A stretch of 9,177 bases of DNA from Oscillospiraceae bacterium (GTDB taxonomy: Bacteria > Bacillota > Clostridia > UBA1381). How positions within the stretch are numbered: position 1 is the first letter of the stretch; each line of letters begins with the position of its first letter. Under the pieces are notes generated by a model. It was not told the origin of the DNA. It did no database searches and was given only the letters and a program-made list of their open reading frames with translations. The DNA is taken from contig SVKH01000061.1 in NCBI GenBank assembly GCA_015068545.1, positions 1-9,177 on the forward strand. Direction: 5' to 3'. Below, one piece after another: positions 5,250-9,177 of this stretch. The position numbers and the translations under genes are program-made.

Positions 5250-6035
5250 ATGGACAACAAAGAAATGAAACTTGACGGTAATTACATAAAAGAGGATAAC
5301 AAAGGTGCTTTGGAAATAGACTTATGGGAGCTTGTGATATACTTCCTTTCAAAGTGGTACTGGTTTGTTTTCTCGGGAATATTAGTAGGACTTGTAGTGT
5401 TTTTGGTTACTACGTTTATGATTGCGCCAAAGTATCAGGCATCAATCACCCTTAACGTTGAAAACCGACGTGAAGGTGTTATATCGGATAATATCAGTTC
5501 CAACGATATCAGTGCGGCAGAATCTCTGGCGGAAACATACAGAGTAATTCTTTCATCTAACTCTGTAAGGGAGGCTGTTTCAGAAGCTTTTGGAAGTGAT
5601 GTTATCTCAAGAGATGCCCTAAAGCGCATGGTATCCATCACATCTATTTCAAACACACAAATTCTGGAAATAAAGGTAACTCACGAGGTGCCGTCTATGG
5701 CATACTCCATAGCCCGTACATACGAATGGGTAGGACCTGAAATGATTAAAAAGCTTACCAACTGGGGTACTGCTTATGTGGTTGACCATGCTATTATGCC
5801 GAAGTCGCCATCTTCTCCGAATGTTGAAAGAGATACTGTCATAGGATTTATAATGGGTGCTGTTTTATGTGCCATTGTACTTGTAATTATAAAGTTCTCT
5901 GACCATCGCATATATTGTGTAGAGGATATAGAAGACGCAATAAATGTTACGGTTATAGGGCAGTTGCCAAAATGTATTATTGATGAGAATGCGGAAGACT
6001 CATATCATTCTGTTAAGAAGAGAGAGGTGATATGA
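5250..6035 (+). CDS. cpsC: Wzz/CpsC-type chain-length and kinase modulator membrane protein
   Basis: This 261-residue inner-membrane protein belongs to the polysaccharide co-polymerase family, which sets polymer chain length and, in Gram-positives, activates the separate tyrosine kinase encoded next door. A short cytoplasmic N-terminus leads to the family's EIDLWELVIYFLSKWYW (22-38), TM1 at about 37-57, and an extracytoplasmic domain beginning APKYQASITLNV (59-70). The proline signature MPKSPSSP (183-190) comes before TM2 at about 196-214. The cytoplasmic C-terminus has the kinase-contact region DHRIYCVEDIEDAINVTVIGQLP (218-240). Two starts are possible: ATG 5235 has no well-placed ribosome site, while ATG 5250 has AGGT six bases upstream and suits P2, so I chose 5250. 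The kinase gene follows after one base. Confidence 0.9.
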   Translation: MDNKEMKLDGNYIKEDNKGALEIDLWELVIYFLSKWYWFVFSGILVGLVVFLVTTFMIAPKYQASITLNVENRREGVISDNISSNDISAAESLAETYRVILSSNSVREAVSEAFGSDVISRDALKRMVSITSISNTQILEIKVTHEVPSMAYSIARTYEWVGPEMIKKLTNWGTAYVVDHAIMPKSPSSPNVERDTVIGFIMGAVLCAIVLVIIKFSDHRIYCVEDIEDAINVTVIGQLPKCIIDENAEDSYHSVKKREVI

Positions 6036-6036
6036 C

Positions 6037-6870
6037 ATGAAAAAAACTAAAAAACTTCATGACGTCAAGGAAAGTCGTAAGCTTTTGTTGACGCAGAATA
6101 CAGCATTTGCAGTAAAGGAAGCATATTTAAAATTGAGAACAAGTCTTACCTTTTGTATGTGTAAGGATAAGGCGATGCCATGTAAGTCATTTTTGATCAC
6201 AAGCTCAAATTCTGCAGAGGGAAAGAGTGTTGCTACCGCGAACATCGCAATCAGCTTTGCTATGCTTGGCAAAAAGACTCTTATCATAGACTGTGATATG
6301 CGTAAGCCTATGCAGAAAAAGCTATGGAAAATGGAGATAGAAAACGGTATAGCAGAGCACCTTGCAAATATCGGTAGATGCGAACTGGGCAAGGTAGAGG
6401 GAGATTTGCCGCTTTATATCTGTGGTTGTAACAGAATCCCTTCAAACCCAACTGAGATGCTTAGCTCGGAAAGTATGAAGGCACTTTTAAACCAACTATA
6501 CGATAAATTTGATTACATATTTATAGATACTCCTCCGGTAAATACGGTTGTTGATGCGCAGATTGTGGCACCTTTGGTAGATGGTGTTGTAATAGTCAGC
6601 AAAGCGGGATTTACCATGCGTGACGAGCTTCAACTATCCATAAGACTGATGGAAGAAGCTGGTGCAAATGTATGTGGAGTTGTCCTTAACCAGATTGATT
6701 TTAAATCCGGTAAGGGTTATGGCAGATACTCCTACCGCTATGGCTACCGCTACGGTTACCGTTATGGTTACCGCTATGGCTACAAGTATGGCTATAAGTA
6801 CGGTAAGGGCTATCAATATGACGATTCGTACAGTTATTATAGTAGTGAAAACGAAGAGAAAAAGATATGA
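6037..6870 (+). CDS. cpsD: Bacterial tyrosine autokinase (BY-kinase, CpsD/CapB type) with Tyr-repeat tail
   Basis: This 277-residue cytoplasmic ATPase-fold kinase autophosphorylates on C-terminal tyrosines and, with its membrane modulator, controls polymer synthesis and export. It shows the Walker A loop ITSSNSAEGKS (54-64), Walker A' LIIDCDMRKP (82-91) and Walker B YIFIDTPP (160-167). The oligomerisation segment EAYLKLRTSL (28-37) has Leu31 where the usual EX2RX2R motif has Arg. From residue 228 to 268 there is an exceptional tail with 19 tyrosines in 41 residues, built mainly of four YRYG and two YKYG units. Known tails have only a few tyrosines. GAGG at 6024-6027 is well placed for ATG 6037. 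The stop overlaps the phosphatase start by four bases (ATGA), so the two are translationally coupled. Confidence 0.93.
   Translation: MKKTKKLHDVKESRKLLLTQNTAFAVKEAYLKLRTSLTFCMCKDKAMPCKSFLITSSNSAEGKSVATANIAISFAMLGKKTLIIDCDMRKPMQKKLWKMEIENGIAEHLANIGRCELGKVEGDLPLYICGCNRIPSNPTEMLSSESMKALLNQLYDKFDYIFIDTPPVNTVVDAQIVAPLVDGVVIVSKAGFTMRDELQLSIRLMEEAGANVCGVVLNQIDFKSGKGYGRYSYRYGYRYGYRYGYRYGYKYGYKYGKGYQYDDSYSYYSSENEEKKI
6733..6804 (+). repeat. Six in-frame 12-base repeats encoding YRYG/YKYG
   Basis: Six consecutive 12-base units of the form TAY-CGY-TAY-GGY (the last two with AAG as second codon) run from 6733 to 6804 inside the kinase gene. Third positions vary between units, so the DNA is diverged enough to limit slippage, but the protein repeat is strictly kept. 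Gain or loss of a unit would change tail length by four residues without a frameshift. Confidence 0.9.
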
Positions 6871-7502
6871 AAAACAGAGATACGGTTGATTTTCATGCGC
6901 ACATACTGCCGGGAATGGACCATGGCTCAGGAAGTATAACAACATCGAGAAAGCAACTGGATATGGCTAAGGCGGCAGGAATTAAAACTATATGCGCTAC
7001 CTCACATTTTTATCCTCATGCGCAGTCATGTGAAGACTTCTTGGAAAAACGCAAGAAGTGTTTTGATAACCTTAAAAAGGTGTTAAAAAGTGATGATCCG
7101 GAGATAATTCCGGGAGCTGAAGTTCTGGTTTGCGATGGTCTTGAAACCATGAAAGGAATAGAAAAGCTTTGCCTTGAAGGAACGAATATCCTTCTTTTGG
7201 AAATGCCTTTCATGAATTGGAGTAGAGGCGTGATGGAAACCACTGAAAACCTGTGTATGCGTGATGACTTGACTATTGTAATTGCTCATGCAGACAGGTA
7301 TCCAAAGGAGAGTATTGCATGGTTTATTCAAAACGGAATTGACCTTCAGCTTAATATTGATGCTTTTAAAGGATTGTTCCGCAAGGGAAGATACACAAGG
7401 TGGGTTAAAAACGGGTACGCAAAGTATCTGGGAAGTGATATTCATCATGCAAATAAAAACCCATATTATGACTGGAAAAAATACAGTAGATTATTCAAAT
7501 AG
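6867..7502 (+). CDS. cpsB: PHP-domain protein-tyrosine phosphatase (CpsB/CapC/YwqE type)
   Basis: This 211-residue metal-dependent phosphatase removes phosphate from the tyrosine tail of the partner kinase and so closes the control loop of polymer synthesis. Metal-site motifs are in place: DFHAHILPGMD (8-18), TSHFYPH (45-51), PGAEV (82-86), IAHADRYP (139-146) and GSDIHH (189-194). The first motif ends DHG (18-20) where relatives I recall have DDG, so His19 replaces an Asp; the other predicted ligands His10, His12, His47, His51, Glu85, His141, Asp191 and His193 are present. The length is slightly below the usual ~240-250 residues, with a short C-terminus. The start ATG overlaps the kinase stop (ATGA), the normal arrangement for strict co-expression of kinase and phosphatase. 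Here the gene order is modulator, kinase, phosphatase. Confidence 0.92.
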   Translation: MKNRDTVDFHAHILPGMDHGSGSITTSRKQLDMAKAAGIKTICATSHFYPHAQSCEDFLEKRKKCFDNLKKVLKSDDPEIIPGAEVLVCDGLETMKGIEKLCLEGTNILLLEMPFMNWSRGVMETTENLCMRDDLTIVIAHADRYPKESIAWFIQNGIDLQLNIDAFKGLFRKGRYTRWVKNGYAKYLGSDIHHANKNPYYDWKKYSRLFK

Positions 7503-7574
7503 AAGTTAAGATAAAGGATTTTGCCATAATAGAAAATTTAAACAGCAGTGAGCTATAAGACAGGGGTTATAGAG

Positions 7575-8780
7575 ATGGAATTTGAGAAATTTGAAAACAG
7601 GGTATGGCTGTCAACGCCAACTATGCACGGTGACGAGCTGAAATATGTTATGGAGGCATACGAAACCAACTGGATGTCCACCGAAGGGTCAAATCTGGTT
7701 GGGATTGAAAAAGCAATATGCGAAAAGTTCAATTGTAAAGGAGCAGTACCGCTATCTTCCGGTACAGCAGCACTGCATCTTGCTATCAAGTTAGCCGGTG
7801 TTAAGCAGGGAGATACTGTATTCTGCAGTGACCTGACCTTTAGCGCAACCGTAAATACCATCCGTTACGAAAAAGCTACCCCTGTTTTTATAGATTCTGA
7901 ATACGAAACCTGGAATATGGATCCGGTTGCTTTGGAAAAAGCATTTGAATTGTACCCTGATACCAAAGTGATTGTGGTTGTAAATCTGTATGGAACTCCT
8001 GCAAAATATGACGAAATCTGCGCTATTGCAAAAAAGCATAATGCAATTATAATTGAAGATGCTGCCGAGTCCTTTGGAGCTACCTATAAAGGAAGAGAGA
8101 CAGGGACTTTGGGCGATATTAACGCAATTTCCTTTAATGGAAATAAAATTATTACAGGCTCAGCGGGCGGAATGCTGTTGACAGATGATGTGCAAACTGC
8201 CGAAAAGGCAAGAAAGTGGTCTACTCAAAGCAGAGAAAAAGCTCCGTGGTATCAGCACGAAGAGATCGGACACAATTACAGAATGAGTAATGTAGTAGCC
8301 GGAGTTGTGCGCGGACAGCTGCCTTATCTTGAGGAGCATATAGCGCAAAAGAAGGCGATATACACAAGGTACAAGGACGGACTTTCAGGGTTGGATGTGG
8401 TAATGAACCCATATAATGCTGATGAAATGGAGCCTAACTTCTGGCTATCATGTATTTTAATAGATAATGATTCAATGTGCAAGCAGGAAAGAGGGGATAC
8501 CCAAACCTGCTATGTTACGCAAAAGGGAAAATCCTGTCCGGACGAAATTCATGAAACCCTTGAAAAATATAATATAGAGGCAAGACCTTTGTGGAAGCCT
8601 ATGCATATGCAACCTGTTTTTGAAAAGTACAGCTTTGTAACAGCACAAGGTGAAGCAAAAGGAGAAGAAGGCGTGAGTTCGGACCTTTTCAGAAGAGGTC
8701 TTTGCCTGCCAAGTGATAATAAAATGACGGAAAATGAGCAGGAAATTGTCATAGAAATTATAAAAAGTTGTTTTGAATGA
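7575..8780 (+). CDS. epsN: DegT/DnrJ/EryC1/StrS sugar aminotransferase, EpsN/PglE-like
   Basis: The 401-residue PLP enzyme most likely transfers an amino group to C-4 of a UDP-4-keto-6-deoxy-amino sugar, giving the precursor of a bacillosamine-type sugar for the polymer. It aligns by eye along its length with B. subtilis EpsN: SGTAALHLA (62-70), ATPVFIDSEYETWNM (101-115), EDAAESFGATYKG (161-173) with Asp162 for the PLP ring nitrogen, SFNGNKIITGSAGGM (186-200) with the PLP lysine 191, GHNYRMSNVVAG (232-243) and NIEARPLWKPMHMQP (333-347). A segment rich in Cys, Gln and Lys at about 301-320 is additional to EpsN. The frame opens at GTG 7548, but AGGGG at 7562-7566 with seven-base spacing favours ATG 7575. 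It lies 72 bases after the phosphatase gene with no terminator between, so it belongs to the same operon. Confidence 0.9.
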   Translation: MEFEKFENRVWLSTPTMHGDELKYVMEAYETNWMSTEGSNLVGIEKAICEKFNCKGAVPLSSGTAALHLAIKLAGVKQGDTVFCSDLTFSATVNTIRYEKATPVFIDSEYETWNMDPVALEKAFELYPDTKVIVVVNLYGTPAKYDEICAIAKKHNAIIIEDAAESFGATYKGRETGTLGDINAISFNGNKIITGSAGGMLLTDDVQTAEKARKWSTQSREKAPWYQHEEIGHNYRMSNVVAGVVRGQLPYLEEHIAQKKAIYTRYKDGLSGLDVVMNPYNADEMEPNFWLSCILIDNDSMCKQERGDTQTCYVTQKGKSCPDEIHETLEKYNIEARPLWKPMHMQPVFEKYSFVTAQGEAKGEEGVSSDLFRRGLCLPSDNKMTENEQEIVIEIIKSCFE

Positions 8781-8787
8781 GGTACAT

Positions 8788-9177
8788 ATGACCGAAATAC
8801 ATAAAAAAGGGTTATACGAAAAATACATAAAGGTTCCTCAGGATATATGTATCGCAACTGTCGCATTGATACTGCTAAGTCCTATAATAGCTGTAACTGC
8901 ACTAATTGTAAGGATAAAGCTGGGTTCACCTGTGATATTTTGTCAGGAACGTTCAGGTAGAGGCGGAAAAGCTTTTAGGATGTATAAGTTTCGCTCTATG
9001 TCGGATGAAGTGGATGCTGATGGAAATCTGTTGCCGGATGAGGTAAGACTGGGACACTTTGGCAAGATACTTCGCAGTACGTCCTTAGATGAGTTACCGT
9101 CGTTGTGGAATGTGGTGTGTGGCAACGTGTCTTTGGTAGGCCCAAGAGCACTCTATATGAAGTATAATTCCTTATAT
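8788..9177 (+). CDS. Membrane phosphoglycosyl transferase (bacterial sugar transferase), 3' end outside window
   Basis: The visible 130 residues are the start of a monotopic phosphoglycosyl transferase that moves a sugar-1-phosphate from a UDP-sugar to undecaprenyl phosphate, the first step of repeat-unit assembly. A membrane-inserted helix at about 19-44 (VALILLSPIIAVTAL) leads to GSPVIFCQERSGRGGKAF (46-63), MYKFRSM (65-71), then SLDELPSLWNVVCGNVSLVGPR (99-120) with the catalytic Asp101-Glu102 pair. Two positions differ from the pattern I expect: QERSG for QERPG (53-57) and GPRAL for GPRPL (118-122). The ribosome site GAGG overlaps the stop of the aminotransferase gene, seven bases before this ATG, showing tight coupling. 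The pairing suggests that the amino sugar made by the aminotransferase is the first sugar loaded. About the last third of the gene is missing. Confidence 0.92.
   Translation, partial: MTEIHKKGLYEKYIKVPQDICIATVALILLSPIIAVTALIVRIKLGSPVIFCQERSGRGGKAFRMYKFRSMSDEVDADGNLLPDEVRLGHFGKILRSTSLDELPSLWNVVCGNVSLVGPRALYMKYNSLY

Noticed and set aside
6634..6945. 103-codon minus-strand frame rich in Val, Ala and Ile opposite the kinase tail
   Set aside because: Its hydrophobic composition is the mirror of the Tyr-Arg-Tyr-Gly repeat on the other strand, and there is no ribosome site or family match.

Overview
The window looks like chromosomal DNA of a low-GC Gram-positive anaerobe of the class Clostridia, probably a gut Lachnospiraceae-type bacterium. 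The base composition is AT-rich, Shine-Dalgarno sites are of the AGGAGG type, promoters are near-consensus TTGACA/TATAAT, and the proteins (stalk-domain secreted protein, heparinase II/III-like protein, CpsBCD-type polymer control genes, EpsN-like aminotransferase) resemble those of that group. This placement is inference from style and protein families; no rRNA or tRNA gene is present to confirm it.

Layout. Bases 1-440 hold no convincing gene. They carry an array of very short stem-loops separated by GTGAAATA or its complement TATTTCAC, a strong terminator, a competing hairpin that shares one arm with that terminator, about 160 bases without identifiable content, and a second long terminator-like hairpin. 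Bases 441-795 are the AT-rich upstream region of birA, with three copies of a TGATAGAAT motif around a possible promoter. Next come three plus-strand genes: birA (biotin protein ligase/repressor), a secreted two-repeat stalk-type protein, and a GNAT acetyltransferase of the ElaA type. Two very small candidate ORFs follow the acetyltransferase before a 13-bp bidirectional terminator at 3300-3333. A minus-strand gene for a cytoplasmic heparinase II/III-like protein, which seems to lack the family's catalytic motifs, converges on that terminator.

From 5112 to the right edge lies the start of an exopolysaccharide or capsule operon. A perfect-consensus promoter, and a probable second one, precede five co-directional genes. 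These encode a Wzz/CpsC-type membrane modulator, a CpsD-type tyrosine autokinase with an extraordinary Tyr-Arg-Tyr-Gly repeat tail, a CpsB-type PHP phosphatase, an EpsN/PglE-like sugar aminotransferase, and a membrane sugar-phosphate transferase cut by the window edge. The first three form the standard phosphorylation circuit controlling polymer assembly. The last two suggest that the repeating unit begins with an amino-deoxy sugar (for example a bacillosamine-type sugar) put onto undecaprenyl phosphate. The glycosyltransferases, flippase and polymerase would be expected downstream of the window.

The points most worth a second look are the 19-tyrosine repeat tail of the kinase, the apparently catalytically dead heparinase-like protein facing the polysaccharide operon, the hairpin array with its mutually exclusive structures at the left edge, and the small amphipathic ORF at the end of the acetyltransferase gene.
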